Shown: positions 35,648 through 48,251, counted from the stretch's first letter. The stretch: 64,000 nt of DNA from Microbacterium testaceum (GCF_001476285.1 NZ_LDRU01000027.1:1-64000); one strand, 5' to 3'. Translations and numbers: made by a program. The notes: generated by a model not told the origin, from the sequence alone.

Positions 35648-36754
35648 TTACGCGTCGAGGCGGTACAGCCAGCCGTGCTTGTCTTCGGCGCGGCCGTACT
35701 GGATGTTCGTCAGCTCTTCGCGCAGCTCGAGGGCGAGAGTGCCCATCGGCTGCTCGTCGATGAAGTCGCGACCCTTCAGGATGCCGATCGGCGTCACCAC
35801 CGCGGCCGTGCCGCACGCGAACACCTCGACGATGTCTCCGGATGCCACACCCCGGCGCCACTCGTCGAGCGACACGTTGCGCCCCTCGACGTGGTGTCCT
35901 CGGTCGCGGGCGAGCTGCAGAAGAGAGTCGCGCGTGATGCCCTCGAGGATCGAGTCGGACTGCGGGGTGACGATCGTGCCGTCTTTGTAGACGAACACGA
36001 CGTTCATGCCACCGAGCTCTTCGACGTTGCGGTCCTGGTCGAGGAAGACGACCTGGTCGCACTCGTTCTCGTACGCCTCGGACTGGGGCAGGAGGCTGGC
36101 GGCGTAGTTGCCACCGGTCTTCGCCGCACCGGTACCGCCCTTGCCGGCGCGCGAGTAGTCCTCGCTGAGCCAGATCGACACCGGCTTCACGCCGCCCTTG
36201 AAGTACGCACCCGCGGGGCTGGCGATGAGGTAGTACGCGACCTTGTGCGCGGGGCGCACGCCGAGGAACGCCTCCTTCGCGAACATGAACGGCCGCAGGT
36301 AGAGGCTCTGATCCTCGCCCGACGGCACCCACGCGCCGTCGACGGCGATGAGCTCGCGCAGCGACTGCAGGAAGTACGGCACGGGCAGCTCGGGCAGCGC
36401 CAGGCGGCGGGCCGAGCGCTGCAGACGACGACCGTTCTGGTCGGGGCGGAAGGTGTGCACGGATCCGTCGGTGTGACGGTAGGCCTTGATGCCCTCGAAG
36501 ATCTCCTGCCCGTAGTGCAGGACAGCTGCGGCCGGGTCGAGCGAGATCGGCCCGTAGGGCGAGACGCGCGGGCGGTGCCAGCCGCCGCGGACCGACCAGC
36601 AGATGTCGACCATGTGGTCGGTGAAGCTCTGCCCGAAGCCGGGGTTGGCGAGGATCGCGTCGCGATCCGCCGCGCTCTTCGCCGCGAGGTTGCGGGTGAC
36701 GGCGAACTCGAGCGGGTCGAGTCCGGTGTCGGGGTCAGTGTCGATGGTGGTCAT
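35648..36754 (-). CDS. ilvE: branched-chain amino acid aminotransferase
   Basis: Last step of leucine, isoleucine and valine synthesis (and first of their breakdown), PLP fold type IV. 368 residues: LHYGQEIFEGIKAYR, LYLRPFMFA and the PLP-binding lysine in GTGAAKTGGNYAAS, then GTAAVVTPIG binding the cofactor phosphate. It follows leuB by 54 bp on the same strand and may share a transcript. Confidence 0.96.
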   Translation of the reverse strand: MTTIDTDPDTGLDPLEFAVTRNLAAKSAADRDAILANPGFGQSFTDHMVDICWSVRGGWHRPRVSPYGPISLDPAAAVLHYGQEIFEGIKAYRHTDGSVHTFRPDQNGRRLQRSARRLALPELPVPYFLQSLRELIAVDGAWVPSGEDQSLYLRPFMFAKEAFLGVRPAHKVAYYLIASPAGAYFKGGVKPVSIWLSEDYSRAGKGGTGAAKTGGNYAASLLPQSEAYENECDQVVFLDQDRNVEELGGMNVVFVYKDGTIVTPQSDSILEGITRDSLLQLARDRGHHVEGRNVSLDEWRRGVASGDIVEVFACGTAAVVTPIGILKGRDFIDEQPMGTLALELREELTNIQYGRAEDKHGWLYRLDA

Positions 36755-36808
36755 TCGTGATCCAAAACTGTTCGATGCGCGGGGGCGATGCGGGCCGATC
36801 GGTCCAGG

Positions 36809-37858
36809 TTACGCCTGGACGCGTTCGACGATGGCGTCGCCGATCTGAGCGGTGCTGCGGGCGCCGTCGCGGCTCGCGATGTCGTCCTCGACCGCGCGGG
36901 TGACGCGGGCGGCTTCGTCGGTGAGCCCGAGGTGATCGAGCAGGAGGGCGACGGAGAGGATCGCAGCCGTGGCGTCGGCCTTCTGGGTGCCCGCGATGTC
37001 GGGCGCCGATCCGTGGACGGGCTCGAACATCGAGGGGAACGCGCCGTCGGGGTTGATGTTGCCCGAAGCGGCGAGGCCGATGCCTCCGGTGACGGCGCCG
37101 GCCAAGTCGGTCAGGATGTCGCCGAAGAGGTTGTCGGTGACGATCACGTCGAAGCGGCCCGGGTTCGTGACCAGGAAGATCGTTGCCGCATCGACGTGCA
37201 GGTAGTCTACGTCGACCCCGGGGTACTCGGATGCCACGGCATCCACGATCCGCTTCCACATGCCGCCGGCGTGCACGAGCACGTTCGTCTTGTGCACGAG
37301 CGTGAGCTTGTGGCGACGACGCTCCGCGAGGGCGAACGCGTATCGGACGACTCGCTCGACACCGAAAGCGGTGTTGACCGACGTCTCGTTGGCGACCTCG
37401 TGCGGAGTGCCGCGACGGATCGCACCGCCGTTGCCGACGTACGGGCCCTCGGTGCCCTCGCGCACGACCACGAAGTCGATGTCTCCCGGGTCGGCGAGCG
37501 GACCGCTCGCACCGGGGTACAGCTTCGACGGACGCAGGTTCACGTAGTGGTCGAGCTCGAACCGAAGCTTCAGCAGAAGGCCCCGCTCGATGTTCGCGTC
37601 TTTCAGGCGCGGGTCGCCGGGGACTCCCCCGACGGCGCCGAGCAGGATCGCATCCTGCGCCGCGATGGCCGCGAGGTCGTCATCGGTGAGCGTGTCGCCC
37701 GTCTCGAGGTAGCGACCCGCCCCGAGGGAGAAGTGCGTCTTCTCGAAGACGACTTCGGATTCGGCGGTGACCGCGTCGAGGACCTTCACGGCCTCCGCAA
37801 CGACCTCGGGACCGATGCCGTCACCGGGGATGACGGCCAGCTTCACGACACGCGACAT
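36809..37858 (-). CDS. leuB: 3-isopropylmalate dehydrogenase
   Basis: Oxidative decarboxylation of 3-isopropylmalate to 2-ketoisocaproate with NAD+. 349 residues: GDGIGPEV near the N-terminus, the substrate region [22 protein letters not shown], a catalytic Lys/Asp pair in [16 protein letters not shown] and GSAPDIAGT. The ATG at 37858 is set by CTGAGGAGAGCG. The DHA2 exporter gene ends 25 bp upstream and may be co-transcribed. Confidence 0.96.
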   Translation of the reverse strand: MSRVVKLAVIPGDGIGPEVVAEAVKVLDAVTAESEVVFEKTHFSLGAGRYLETGDTLTDDDLAAIAAQDAILLGAVGGVPGDPRLKDANIERGLLLKLRFELDHYVNLRPSKLYPGASGPLADPGDIDFVVVREGTEGPYVGNGGAIRRGTPHEVANETSVNTAFGVERVVRYAFALAERRRHKLTLVHKTNVLVHAGGMWKRIVDAVASEYPGVDVDYLHVDAATIFLVTNPGRFDVIVTDNLFGDILTDLAGAVTGGIGLAASGNINPDGAFPSMFEPVHGSAPDIAGTQKADATAAILSVALLLDHLGLTDEAARVTRAVEDDIASRDGARSTAQIGDAIVERVQA

Positions 37859-37883
37859 CGCTCTCCTCAGAGCTCGGGGCACG

Positions 37884-39422
37884 TCACTTCGTCGACGTGC
37901 CGCGGGTTCCTCCCAGGGTAGTGGCAGCGATCACACCCGCGACGACGATGAGGCCCGCCCCGATCAGAGCCGTGACGACCACACCCGAGTCGAACGCGTG
38001 CGCCGCGGCGGTCCGCAGAGCCTCGGCCAGGGTGGCATCGTCGAGGGTGTGCGAGACGGCGACAGCCCCGGCGAGGGTTTCTCGGGCGGCTGAGGCCGCG
38101 GCATCCGGGAGCCCCGCCGGCAGGACCAGCTGAGCGCGGTAGAACGCCGCCAGGATGCCGCCGAGCACAGCCGTTCCGAGCACCGCGCCCACCTCGTACG
38201 CCGTCTCGGAGACGGCGCTCGCGGCACCCGCCTTCGCAGAGGGCGCGCTCGACAGGATCAGCTCGTTCGACACCGTTTCAGCCGCACCGATACCGACGCC
38301 CAGCAGACCGAAGGCCACGATGAGCTGAACGAGGTCGGCAGTCGAGAGCGCGACCATCACGTAGGCGACCGCCGAGAAGCCGAGCGCGATCGGCACGACG
38401 ACGCGCGGTGCGAAACGCGCCGCGATGGGCACGACCGCGAGGCCGGACACGATCATGAGGGCGAGCCCCGGGAGCAGGGCGAAGCCCGCGACCATTGGCG
38501 TCAGCCCGACGACGAGCTGCAGATGCTGGGCGACGAAGTACAGGAATCCGACGAGACCGACCACGCTGAGCAGGTTCACGAGGATCGCGCCCGAGAAGGT
38601 GCCGCGCTGGAACAGCGTCATGTCGAGCATCGGCGCGGACAGGCGCCGCTGACGACGCACAAACAACCAGCCGAAGACGACGCCGATGACGAAGAGCAGG
38701 GGCGCGAGTGACACCGGGCCGTCGACGGCGAGCTTCTTGATGCCATACACGATCGGCACCATGGTCGCGAGCGACAGGAGGACGCTGATCGGGTCGAAGC
38801 GGCCGGGTGCGGGGTCGCGACTCTCGGGCACGAAGATGGGGGCGAGGATGAGCAGAGGCACGAGCACCGGTACCGCCATGAGGAACACCGAGCCCCATGA
38901 GAAGTGCTCGAGCAGGAAGCCCCCGACGATGGGACCCAGCGCAGCACCGGCCGAGAAACCCGAGGCCCAGATCGCGATCGCGAAGCGACGCTGATCACGG
39001 TCGCGGAAGATGCTCCGCAGCAGGGAGAGCGTAGAGGGCATGAGCATCGCGCCGAACACGCCCATCAGCGCGCGGCCCGCGATGAGAGCAGCCGCCGTCG
39101 GGGCGAAGGCGGACAGCGCCGACACGGCCGCGAAACCCGTCGCGCCGATCAGCAGCATGCGCTTGCGGCCGAAGCGGTCGCCGAGGGTGCCCATCGTGAC
39201 GAGGAGACCAGCCAGAACCAGAGGGTAGACGTCGATGATCCAGAGCTGCTCGATGCTCGACGGCTGCAGGTCGAGTGCGATCTCGGGGAGAGCGAAGCTC
39301 AACACCGTGTTGTCGACCGAGACCAGGAGCACGGGCAGCATGAGCACCGCCAGCGCGAACCAGCCACGCCACCCGGCGCGGGTCACGGCGATGTCTTGCG
39401 TGGGCAACGACGAGGTGAGCAT
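37884..39422 (-). CDS. MFS transporter, DHA2 (QacA/EmrB) family
   Basis: 512 residues, expected 14 transmembrane helices. Loop motif [17 protein letters not shown] and motif-C-like [19 protein letters not shown] are clear; the N-terminal [15 protein letters not shown] is typical. Likely a drug or toxic-compound exporter. It is divergent from a TetR gene, with an operator-like palindrome next to its start, so expression is probably repressor-controlled. Confidence 0.92.
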   Translation of the reverse strand: MLTSSLPTQDIAVTRAGWRGWFALAVLMLPVLLVSVDNTVLSFALPEIALDLQPSSIEQLWIIDVYPLVLAGLLVTMGTLGDRFGRKRMLLIGATGFAAVSALSAFAPTAAALIAGRALMGVFGAMLMPSTLSLLRSIFRDRDQRRFAIAIWASGFSAGAALGPIVGGFLLEHFSWGSVFLMAVPVLVPLLILAPIFVPESRDPAPGRFDPISVLLSLATMVPIVYGIKKLAVDGPVSLAPLLFVIGVVFGWLFVRRQRRLSAPMLDMTLFQRGTFSGAILVNLLSVVGLVGFLYFVAQHLQLVVGLTPMVAGFALLPGLALMIVSGLAVVPIAARFAPRVVVPIALGFSAVAYVMVALSTADLVQLIVAFGLLGVGIGAAETVSNELILSSAPSAKAGAASAVSETAYEVGAVLGTAVLGGILAAFYRAQLVLPAGLPDAAASAARETLAGAVAVSHTLDDATLAEALRTAAAHAFDSGVVVTALIGAGLIVVAGVIAATTLGGTRGTSTK

Positions 39423-39438
39423 TCTTCGAATCCGTTTC

Positions 39439-39458
39439 TAAACCGTCCAGCCGGTATA
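39439..39458. promoter_or_regulatory. inverted repeat, possible TetR operator
   Basis: TAAACCG-TCCAGC-CGGTATA: 6 of 7 arm positions pair. It lies 17 bp upstream of the exporter start and covers a TATAGT -10-like box that would serve the tetR side. Confidence 0.55.
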
Positions 39459-39501
39459 GTAACAGACGAGAAACACTCGCCGCCAGTACGATCGAGGAGT
39501 C

Positions 39502-40044
39502 ATGAGCCGCCCCCCACTCGCCCGCGAAGCAGTCCTCGACGCGTTCACGCGCATCCTCGTCGACGAGGGAGAGCGCGCGGCGACCGTCGATGCCACCGCG
39601 CGATCGGCCGGCGTCTCCAAGGGCGGTCTCCTCTACCACTTCAACTCCAAGAGCGCCCTCGAAGCGGCGCTCGTGGAACGCCTCGAGAAGCTCGCGCGCG
39701 AAGACGTGGAAGAGATCGAGAGGTCCACGGAGGGCGCCGTCGCCGCGCACATCCGCTCATCGCAGAACACCGGCTCCGCGCTCGACGTGACGATCCTCGC
39801 GGTATCCCGCCTCGCGCAGAACGGCAACGACGCCGCCACCGCATCACTCCGACGCGTGCGCGAGCTCTGGGAAGAGAGCCTGCGGGGCCACACCCGCGAC
39901 GAGACCGCACTGCAGATCGTGCTGCTCGTCAGCGACGGCCTCTACTTCAACGCCGTTCTCGACCTCAACGCCGTCCCGAGCCCGCGGGTCGAGGGTGCTG
40001 ACCTCGACAAGCTCATCGCCGCGGTCGTCGCGGCGACCACCTGA
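39502..40044 (+). CDS. TetR-family transcriptional regulator
   Basis: 180 residues with the N-terminal TetR helix-turn-helix (AVLDAFTRILVDEGERAATVDATARSAGVSKGGLLYHF) and a helical ligand-binding domain. AGGAG precedes the ATG. It is divergent from the DHA2 exporter gene, which is its probable target. The ligand is unknown. Confidence 0.92.
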   Translation: MSRPPLAREAVLDAFTRILVDEGERAATVDATARSAGVSKGGLLYHFNSKSALEAALVERLEKLAREDVEEIERSTEGAVAAHIRSSQNTGSALDVTILAVSRLAQNGNDAATASLRRVRELWEESLRGHTRDETALQIVLLVSDGLYFNAVLDLNAVPSPRVEGADLDKLIAAVVAATT

Positions 40045-40235
40045 ACGACGGGTGACCGGCGCATCCATCCAGGATGCGGCCAGCGAGCCGCGCGCCGAAG
40101 GGGCCACCGTCCTGACCCCTCGCGGGCTGCTCGCATCGTCGCCCAGGCCGTCACGCCCTGAACACCCCGTACAGAACCATCCCGAAACGACGAAGGGGGC
40201 CGCTCCCGCGACCCCCTCCCCCGAACGCTGTCGCG

Positions 40236-41840
40236 TCAGTCTTCGACGATGTCGATCTGCCGGAACAGGTCGGCGCCGACGGCCTCGCGCATGGCGCCGA
40301 GGATCTCGTCGGGCACGGGCGAATCGACGGTGAGGACCGAGAGCGCACGGCCCGTGGCATCCGGAGCAGCCACCTGGAGACCGGCGATGTTGATGCCCGC
40401 CTCACCCAGCTTCTGGCCGTAGATCGCGACGATGCCGGGGCGGTCGGCGTAGCGCATCACAAGGTGGTGCTTCTCGATCGGCACTTCGATGTCGTAGCCG
40501 TTGATGGCGACGACCTTCGGCACCATGCGGGTTCCGGCGAGCGTGCCGGCGACCGTCAGGGTCGACCCGTCGGCGAGCGTGCCGCGCAGGATCGTGATGT
40601 TGCGGTACAGCGGGCTCTCGGCCTCGACGACGAGACGCGCCTCGACACCGCGCTGTTCGGCGAAGAGCGGAGCGTTCACGTACGACACGCTCTCGCTGAC
40701 GATGCGGCTGAAGTACCCCTTCAGTGCGGCGAGGCGGTAGACGCTCACGTCGTAGGCGGCGAGCTCGCCGCGCACCTCGATGTCGAGGCTGGTGAGGGCG
40801 CTGTCGGCGAGGCCGCTGAAGAACTGGCCGAGCATCTCGACAAGCGCGATACCGGGACGCACGAACGGGTCGATCGCGCCGCCGGCGACGTTCACGGCAT
40901 CCGGAACGAGGTCGCCCTCGAGGGCGAGCTTCACGGAGCGGGCGACGGAGACACCCGCCTTCTCCTGCGCTTCCTCGGTGCTGGCGCCGAGGTGCGGGGT
41001 GACCACAACGTTCGGCAGGTCGAGGAGCTTGCGCGCCGGGCCGCCCTCGGCGGGAGGCTCGGTCGAGAACACGTCGAGGCCGGCACCGGCGATCTCGCCG
41101 GTGGCGAGGGCGTCGAACAGCGCCTCCTCGTCGATGAGGCCACCGCGCGCGACGTTGATGACGTACGCCGTCTTCTTCATGCGGCGCAGCTGCTCGGCGC
41201 CGACCATTCCCGTCGTCTCGGGCGTCTTGGGCATGTGGATGGTGACGAAGTCGCTCTGCTCGAGGAGCTCGTCGAGCGACACGAGCTGCACACCGAGCTG
41301 CTGAGCGCGAGCCGCGGTGACGTAGGGGTCGTACGCGATCACGCGCATGTCGAACGCCTGCAACCGGGCGGCGATCAGGGCACCGATGCGTCCGAGACCG
41401 ATGATGCCGATCGTCTTCTCGAACAGCTCGGTGCCGGTGAACGAGCTGCGCTTCCACAGGCCCTGCGCCAACGAGGAGTGGGCAGCCGGGATGCGACGGG
41501 CGAGAGACAGCACGTGCCCGACGGTGAGCTCGGCGGCCGAGATGATGTTGGAGGTCGGCGCATTGACGACCATGACTCCCGCCGCGGTGGCCGACTTGAT
41601 GTCGACGTTGTCGAGGCCGACACCGGCGCGGGCGACGACCTTGAGCGACGGCGCCGCGGCGAGGGCCTCGGCGTCGATCTGGGTGGCCGAGCGCACGAGC
41701 ACCGCGTGCGCGTCGGCGAGGGCCGAGAGCAGCGCGGGGCGATCGGTCCCGTCGACGTTGCGCACGTCGAAGTCGGGGCCGAGCGCGTCGATCGTGGCGG
41801 GAGAGAGTTCTTCGGCGATGAGCACGACGGGCTTCGTCAC
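40236..41840 (-). CDS. serA: D-3-phosphoglycerate dehydrogenase
   Basis: First step of serine synthesis: oxidation of 3-phosphoglycerate with NAD+. 534 residues, the long actinobacterial type: substrate and Rossmann domains (GIIGLGRIG, NVARGGLIDEEAL, HLGASTEEAQ with catalytic His), an intervening ASB-like domain (about 320-455) and a C-terminal ACT domain (HHLVMRYADRPGIVAIYG) that senses serine. GTG at 41840 is set by GAAGGACG. A weak GC hairpin lies near 40195-40216 beyond the stop. Confidence 0.95.
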   Translation of the reverse strand: MTKPVVLIAEELSPATIDALGPDFDVRNVDGTDRPALLSALADAHAVLVRSATQIDAEALAAAPSLKVVARAGVGLDNVDIKSATAAGVMVVNAPTSNIISAAELTVGHVLSLARRIPAAHSSLAQGLWKRSSFTGTELFEKTIGIIGLGRIGALIAARLQAFDMRVIAYDPYVTAARAQQLGVQLVSLDELLEQSDFVTIHMPKTPETTGMVGAEQLRRMKKTAYVINVARGGLIDEEALFDALATGEIAGAGLDVFSTEPPAEGGPARKLLDLPNVVVTPHLGASTEEAQEKAGVSVARSVKLALEGDLVPDAVNVAGGAIDPFVRPGIALVEMLGQFFSGLADSALTSLDIEVRGELAAYDVSVYRLAALKGYFSRIVSESVSYVNAPLFAEQRGVEARLVVEAESPLYRNITILRGTLADGSTLTVAGTLAGTRMVPKVVAINGYDIEVPIEKHHLVMRYADRPGIVAIYGQKLGEAGINIAGLQVAAPDATGRALSVLTVDSPVPDEILGAMREAVGADLFRQIDIVED

Positions 41841-42014
41841 GGATGCGTCCTTCGAAACGGTGCTGGGGGTCTGACGCGCACCGTCGCGCACCGCCGGCGC
41901 GAACCGGGCGCGCGACCCGTGCGGGCCGTCTGCCAGCCTAGCGCGGAGGCGAATGGATGCCGGACCGTATGACGCCGGAGCGGGTCGCGCGCGATGACGT
42001 GCGCGAAACCGGGC

Positions 42015-42353
42015 TCAAGACCCGTACAACCCGTACGACGTCGTCCCGTACCCCACGATCGCGAGCCAGAAGGCCGCCGAGAGAGTCAGCCCGGCGAGCA
42101 GCACGAGGGCGAACTCCCCCGCCTTCCGCCGCGCGCCGATCGCGAAAGCGACGCCGAACGCGATGAGCGGGAAGACGATCGGCAGGCAGTAGACGAACCA
42201 GCCGAGGCCGTTGAGACCCAGCGGCCCGTTGACCTGCAGGATGAGCAGGGCCACCGAACTCCACACGACGTACGCGTAGAACAGTCCGAAGATTCCCGCG
42301 ATCGTGACGACGAGCCACGTCGGCAGGTGACGGGTGCGGGCGACGGCGCTCAT
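42015..42353 (-). CDS. small integral membrane protein
   Basis: 112 residues with about three transmembrane helices (WLVVTIAGIFGLFYAYVVW, WFVYCLPIVFPLIAFGVAFAI, FALVLLAGLTLSAAFWLAIV). Starts within the last bases of the next upstream gene (ATGA overlap), so the pair is translated together. No family recognised. Confidence 0.7.
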   Translation of the reverse strand: MSAVARTRHLPTWLVVTIAGIFGLFYAYVVWSSVALLILQVNGPLGLNGLGWFVYCLPIVFPLIAFGVAFAIGARRKAGEFALVLLAGLTLSAAFWLAIVGYGTTSYGLYGS

Positions 42354-42880
42354 GCGAGAGATCCCATCGACAGGAACGGCCACGGCACGAGCAGGACGAT
42401 GCCCAGGATCAGCAGGAGGAATCGCTGCCACGTGCGCCACGAGCGCGTGAGCACCAGGACCGTCACGAACCACACGATCGGGGCGAGGGTGGCCCCGATG
42501 GTCATCGCGACGACGGTCACATCCGGGATGGGGATGCCGAGGCTCTGGAGCTGGCGTCCCGAAAGCAGCCAGCCGAGCGCGAAGAGCAGGAACGTCGCCG
42601 CCACCATGCCGATGCCCACCAGGCCGACGTTTCCGAGGGGCGCGGAATGCGCGGCATCCGGGGTCGCATCCGAAGGGGAATCGACGGATGCCGCAACCTC
42701 GGGCGCGCGCGGCGCCTCGCGTGTCGGCGGCGCATCGGAGACAGGTGATTGAGGCACGAGCGGTTCCGGTCCCGCGACCGGCTCCGCCACGGGGTCGGGC
42801 GCGCGCTTGTCGCCGACGTCGAGGGTCGGATCGTCGTCACCGCCCCACGAGAGGGCGTCGTCATCGCGCGGTGTGCTCAC
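42350..42880 (-). CDS. membrane protein with disordered acidic N-terminus
   Basis: 176 residues from a GTG. The first 95 residues are Asp/Pro/Ala-rich and probably disordered (WGGDDDPTLDVGDKRAP...), followed by three transmembrane helices (VGIGMVAATFLLFALGWLL, VVAMTIGATLAPIVWFVTV, FLLLILGIVLLVPWPF). Overlaps the following small membrane protein by 4 bp. No function recognised. Confidence 0.65.
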   Translation of the reverse strand: MSTPRDDDALSWGGDDDPTLDVGDKRAPDPVAEPVAGPEPLVPQSPVSDAPPTREAPRAPEVAASVDSPSDATPDAAHSAPLGNVGLVGIGMVAATFLLFALGWLLSGRQLQSLGIPIPDVTVVAMTIGATLAPIVWFVTVLVLTRSWRTWQRFLLLILGIVLLVPWPFLSMGSLA

Positions 42881-42970
42881 GATCCCACGGTAGCGGCGCT
42901 CCCCCGCGACCGGGTCGCGCCCCGCCGAGCGCCTCGTCCGCGGCATGCGGGGCGAGAGAACCCCGTGCAA

Positions 42971-43012
42971 CGGCGAACGCCCCGGAACCGAGAGGCTCCG
43001 GGGCGTTCGCCG
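42971..43012 (-). terminator. terminator of the ilv operon
   Basis: Perfect 16-bp arms CGGCGAACGCCCCGGA and TCCGGGGCGTTCGCCG with a 10-base loop, 7 bp after the ilvC stop. Confidence 0.8.
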
Positions 43013-43018
43013 GACGGA

Positions 43019-44107
<1,089 letters not shown>

Positions 44108-44617
44108 TCAGCTGCGCAGGACGCGCTCCGTGATGCTCTTGCCTCCGCGACCGACGGCGAGAAGGCCCGACTGCGCGAGCTCTTTCACACCGAACGGCTC
44201 GATGGCCTTCAGGAACGCACCGACCTTGCCCGAGTCGCCCGTGATCTCGATCACGATCGCGTCGGGTGCGTAGTCGACCACCGACGCGCGGAAGAGGTTG
44301 ACGACCTCGAGCACGTTCGAGCGGGTGGCGTTGTCGGCCCGCACCTTGACCAGCACGTGCTCGCGCTGGACGGATGCCGCGGGGTCGAGTTCGACGATCT
44401 TGATCACGTTGATCAGCTTGTTGAGCTGCTTCGTGACCTGCTCGAGCGGCAGTCCCTCGACGTCGACGACGACCGTGATGCGGGAGAGGCCCGGCACCTC
44501 GGTGACACCCACGGCGAGCGACTCGATGTTGAATCCGCGACGGGCGAAGAGACCGGCGACGCGCGTGAGCAGACCGGGCTTGTCCTCGACGAGGAGGCTC
44601 AGAACGTGACGAGACAT
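44108..44617 (-). CDS. ilvN: acetolactate synthase small (regulatory) subunit
   Basis: Activates IlvB and confers feedback inhibition by valine. 169 residues: N-terminal ACT domain (HVLSLLVEDKPGLLTRVAGLFARRGFNIESL), a second ACT-like half (NLFRASVVDYAPDAIVIEITGDSGKV), typical size. It begins one base after the ilvB stop. Confidence 0.96.
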   Translation of the reverse strand: MSRHVLSLLVEDKPGLLTRVAGLFARRGFNIESLAVGVTEVPGLSRITVVVDVEGLPLEQVTKQLNKLINVIKIVELDPAASVQREHVLVKVRADNATRSNVLEVVNLFRASVVDYAPDAIVIEITGDSGKVGAFLKAIEPFGVKELAQSGLLAVGRGGKSITERVLRS

Positions 44618-44618
44618 C

Positions 44619-46427
44619 TCAGTCCTCCTGCTCGTTGAAGGCGGGCGAGTGGTCGCGCGCGTACTGGACGTAGCTGTTGCTGACGCCCTGCGGCACCATC
44701 GGCCACACCATCGCGTCGGCGCTCACGACGAAGTCGATCACGACCGGACGGTCGTTCGTGTCCAGCGCGAGCTGGATCGCGGCGTCGATCTCGTCTTCCT
44801 TCTCGACACGGATCGCGAGGCACCCGTACGCCTCGGCGAGCTTGACGAAGTCGGGGATGCGACGCGTGCCGTGTCCCGTGTTCAGGTCGGTGTTGGAGTG
44901 GCGTCCGTCGAAGAACAGCGTCTGCCACTGGCGCACCATGCCGAGGGAGGAGTTGTTGATGATCGCGACCTTGATCGGGATGTCGTTGATGACGCAGGTC
45001 GCGAGCTCCTGGTTCGTCATCTGGAAGCAGCCGTCGCCGTCGATCGCCCACACGGCACGCTCGGGCTGCGCGACCTTGGCGCCCATCGCGGCCGGAACCG
45101 CGTAGCCCATGGTGCCGGCGCCGCCGGAGTTCAGCCAGGCGTTGGGGCGCTCGTACTTGATGAACTGCGCCGCCCACATCTGGTGCTGACCCACACCGGA
45201 GGCGTAGACGCCCTCGGGACCGGTCAGCTCGCCGATGCGCTGGATCACGTGCTGGGGCGAGAGCAGACCGTCGCTGGTGGGCGTGTAGCCGAGCGGGAAC
45301 TCCTCGCGGAGGCCGTTCAGGTAGGTCCACCACTCCGAGTAATCGTGCGGGTGCTCGGCGTCGGCGGCGCGGAAGGCGGCATCCAGGTCGACGAGCACCT
45401 CTTTGAGGTCGCCCACGATCGGCACGTCGGCGGTGCGGATCTTGGAGATCTCGGCGGGGTCGATGTCGACGTGCACCACCTGCGCGTGCGGCGCGAACAG
45501 CGACGCCTTGCCCGTGACGCGGTCGTCGAAGCGCGCGCCGAGCGAGACGATGAGGTCGCTCTCCTGAAGGGCGAGCACCGCGGGAACGGTGCCGTGCATT
45601 CCGGGCATCCCCAGGTGCTGCTCGTGCGAGTCGGGGAACGCGCCGCGTGCCATGAGGGTGGTCACGACGGGCGCACCGGTCGCCTCGGCCAGCACCTTCA
45701 GCTCGGCAGCCGCGTTCGCGCGGATCGTTCCGCCGCCCACGTACAGGACGGGCTTCTGCGCGGTGGCGAGCAGCTGCGCCGCGGCCTGGATCTGCTTGCC
45801 GTGCGCCTTGGTCACCGGCCGGTATCCGGGCAGGTCGATCTTGGGCGGCCAGACGAAAGCGGCCTCGGCCTGCTGGGCGTCCTTCGTGATGTCGACGAGC
45901 ACCGGGCCCGGGCGACCGGTCGAGGCGATCTCGAAAGCCGCGGCGATGGCGCCGGGGATCTCCTCGGCCGTCTTGACCAGGAAGGAGTGCTTGGTGATCG
46001 GCATCGTGATGCCGACGATGTCGGCCTCCTGGAAGGCGTCCGTGCCCATGAGGGTGGAGAACACCTGCCCCGTGATGCACACGAGCGGCACCGAGTCCAT
46101 GTAGGCGTCGGCGATCGCGGTGACGAGGTTGGTGGCCCCCGGACCCGACGTCGCGATCGCGACGCCGACCTTGCCGGATGCCGCGGCGTAGCCTTCGGCC
46201 GCGTGGCCAGCGCCCTGCTCGTGGCGCACGAGGATGTGACGGACGTGTTCGTCATCCATCAGCGGGTCGTAGACGGGCATGATCGCCCCGCCCGGCAGGC
46301 CGAAGACGTCGGTGACCCCGAGCAGATCGAGCGAGCGGACGACCGCCTGCGCACCCGTCATCACGGGCGCCGGGGCGGTGCGGGCGGGAGGCCGGGGCAC
46401 GGCCGCCGTAGGGGAATCGATGGACAT
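44619..46427 (-). CDS. ilvB: acetolactate synthase large subunit
   Basis: ThDP enzyme that condenses pyruvate with pyruvate or 2-ketobutyrate. 602 residues: the ThDP-activating glutamate in [16 protein letters not shown], the FAD region [14 protein letters not shown], and the ThDP motif [12 protein letters not shown]...INN. The start at [10 protein letters not shown] (46427) is preceded by GAGGTACTCCC. The upstream open frame enters the 46-bp gap to ilvD and is not used. Confidence 0.96.
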   Translation of the reverse strand: MSIDSPTAAVPRPPARTAPAPVMTGAQAVVRSLDLLGVTDVFGLPGGAIMPVYDPLMDDEHVRHILVRHEQGAGHAAEGYAAASGKVGVAIATSGPGATNLVTAIADAYMDSVPLVCITGQVFSTLMGTDAFQEADIVGITMPITKHSFLVKTAEEIPGAIAAAFEIASTGRPGPVLVDITKDAQQAEAAFVWPPKIDLPGYRPVTKAHGKQIQAAAQLLATAQKPVLYVGGGTIRANAAAELKVLAEATGAPVVTTLMARGAFPDSHEQHLGMPGMHGTVPAVLALQESDLIVSLGARFDDRVTGKASLFAPHAQVVHVDIDPAEISKIRTADVPIVGDLKEVLVDLDAAFRAADAEHPHDYSEWWTYLNGLREEFPLGYTPTSDGLLSPQHVIQRIGELTGPEGVYASGVGQHQMWAAQFIKYERPNAWLNSGGAGTMGYAVPAAMGAKVAQPERAVWAIDGDGCFQMTNQELATCVINDIPIKVAIINNSSLGMVRQWQTLFFDGRHSNTDLNTGHGTRRIPDFVKLAEAYGCLAIRVEKEDEIDAAIQLALDTNDRPVVIDFVVSADAMVWPMVPQGVSNSYVQYARDHSPAFNEQED

Positions 46428-46473
46428 GGGAGTACCTCGAGAACCAGAAGAAGGTGAAAAAGGGGGACGGCCG

Positions 46474-48192
46474 TCAGCCCGTGACCGCGCCCTCCGCGGC
46501 GGAGTGCACGAGCTTGGAGTACTTGGCCAGAACGCCACGGGTATAGCGCGGGGGAAGCGGTTCCCAGCCTTCGCGGCGGGAACTCAGCTCGGCCTCATCG
46601 ACGATCAAGTCGAGAGTGCGAGCGGCGATATCGACCCGTATCAGATCACCATCGCGCACGAAGGCGATCGGACCTGCGTCCACCGCTTCGGGAGCTATGT
46701 GGCCGATGCAGAGGCCGGTTGTGCCGCCTGAGAATCGACCGTCCGTCAAGAGTAGTACATCTTTTCCGAGCCCCGCGCCCTTGATGGCCGCGGTGATGGC
46801 CAGCATCTCGCGCATGCCGGGGCCGCCCTTGGGGCCCTCGTAGCGGATCACCACGACATCGCCCGCGGCGATGTCTCCCGCCTCGAGCGCGTCCATGGCC
46901 GCGCGCTCGCGCTCGAACACGCGGGCGGGGCCCTCGAAGACGTTGCCGTCGAAGCCGGCCGACTTCACGACGGCGCCCTCGGGGGCCATCGAGCCGTGGA
47001 GGATCGTGATGCCGCCCGTGGCGTGGATCGGGTCGTCAAATCGGTGGATCACCTTACCGTCGACGGGGTCGGGGTTCAGGTCCGCGAGGTTCTCTGCGAG
47101 CGTCTTTCCGGTGACGGTCAGCGCGTCGCCGTGCAGCAGCCCCTCGTCGAGCATCGCCTTCATGATGACCGGGATGCCGCCGTGGCGGTCGACATCGTTC
47201 ATGACGTACTGGCCGAACGGCTTCATGTCGGCGACGTGCGGCGTGCGGTCGCCGATGCGGTTGAAGTCGTGCAGGTTCAGCTCGACCTCGGCCTCGTTCG
47301 CGATTGCGAGGAGGTGGAGCACGACGTTGGTCGAGCCGCCGAGCGCCATGGCGAGGGCGATGGCGTTCTCGAACGCCTCCTTGGTGAGGATGTCGCGCGT
47401 GGTGATGCCCTGGCGCAGCAGGTTGACCACGGCTTCACCCGAACGGTGGGCGAAGTAGTCGCGACGACGGTCGGCCGACGGCGGGGCGGCGGAGCCGGGA
47501 AGGCTGAGGCCGAGGGCTTCGGCGACCGAGGCCATCGTGTTGGCGGTGTACATACCGCCGCAGGCACCCTCGCCCGGGGCGATCGCGCACTCTATGCGCT
47601 TGAGGTCGGCCTCGCTCATCTTGCCCGCGAGGCACGCGCCCAGGGCCTCGAACGAGTCGATGATCGTGACGTCCTTCTCGGTGCCGTCGCTGAGCTTTAC
47701 CCAGCCCGGCGCGATCGAGCCCGCGTAGAGGAAGACGCTCGACAGGTCGAGACGAGCGGATGCCATGAGCATGCCCGGGATCGACTTGTCGCAGCCCGCG
47801 AGCAGGACGGACCCGTCGAGGCGCTCGGCCATCATCACGGTCTCGACGCTGTCGGCGATGACCTCGCGCGAGACGAGCGAGAAGTGCATCCCCTCGTGGC
47901 CCATCGAGATGCCGTCGGAGACGGAGATGGTGCCGAACTGCAGCGGGTACCCACCGCCGGCGTGGACGCCCTCCTTGGCGCCCTGCGCGAGGCGGTCGAG
48001 GCTCAGGTTGCAGGGGGTGATCTCGTTCCAGCTCGACGCGATGCCGATCTGGGGCTTGTCCCAGTCCTCGTCGCCCATGCCGACCGCGCGGAGCATTCCG
48101 CGGGAGGTCGTGGCTTCGATGCCGTCGGTGACGACGCGACTGCGGGGCTTGATGTCGAACTCGCCGGTGTTCGGATTCTGCGGTGCGGGCAT
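46474..48192 (-). CDS. ilvD: dihydroxy-acid dehydratase
   Basis: Third step of isoleucine/valine synthesis. 572 residues: iron-sulfur ligands in [15 protein letters not shown] and [14 protein letters not shown], and catalytic-serine region TDGRFSGGT. First gene of the ilvDBNC block, with a TAGACT -10-like box and CGAGG close to the start. No branched-chain leader peptide was seen in the 59-bp gap to otsB. Confidence 0.96.
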   Translation of the reverse strand: MPAPQNPNTGEFDIKPRSRVVTDGIEATTSRGMLRAVGMGDEDWDKPQIGIASSWNEITPCNLSLDRLAQGAKEGVHAGGGYPLQFGTISVSDGISMGHEGMHFSLVSREVIADSVETVMMAERLDGSVLLAGCDKSIPGMLMASARLDLSSVFLYAGSIAPGWVKLSDGTEKDVTIIDSFEALGACLAGKMSEADLKRIECAIAPGEGACGGMYTANTMASVAEALGLSLPGSAAPPSADRRRDYFAHRSGEAVVNLLRQGITTRDILTKEAFENAIALAMALGGSTNVVLHLLAIANEAEVELNLHDFNRIGDRTPHVADMKPFGQYVMNDVDRHGGIPVIMKAMLDEGLLHGDALTVTGKTLAENLADLNPDPVDGKVIHRFDDPIHATGGITILHGSMAPEGAVVKSAGFDGNVFEGPARVFERERAAMDALEAGDIAAGDVVVIRYEGPKGGPGMREMLAITAAIKGAGLGKDVLLLTDGRFSGGTTGLCIGHIAPEAVDAGPIAFVRDGDLIRVDIAARTLDLIVDEAELSSRREGWEPLPPRYTRGVLAKYSKLVHSAAEGAVTG

Positions 48193-48251
48193 CCTCGAAG
48201 TCTATTGCGCGCGCGTGGCGCGCCGATGCGCCACGAGTGTCGAATCGCTGA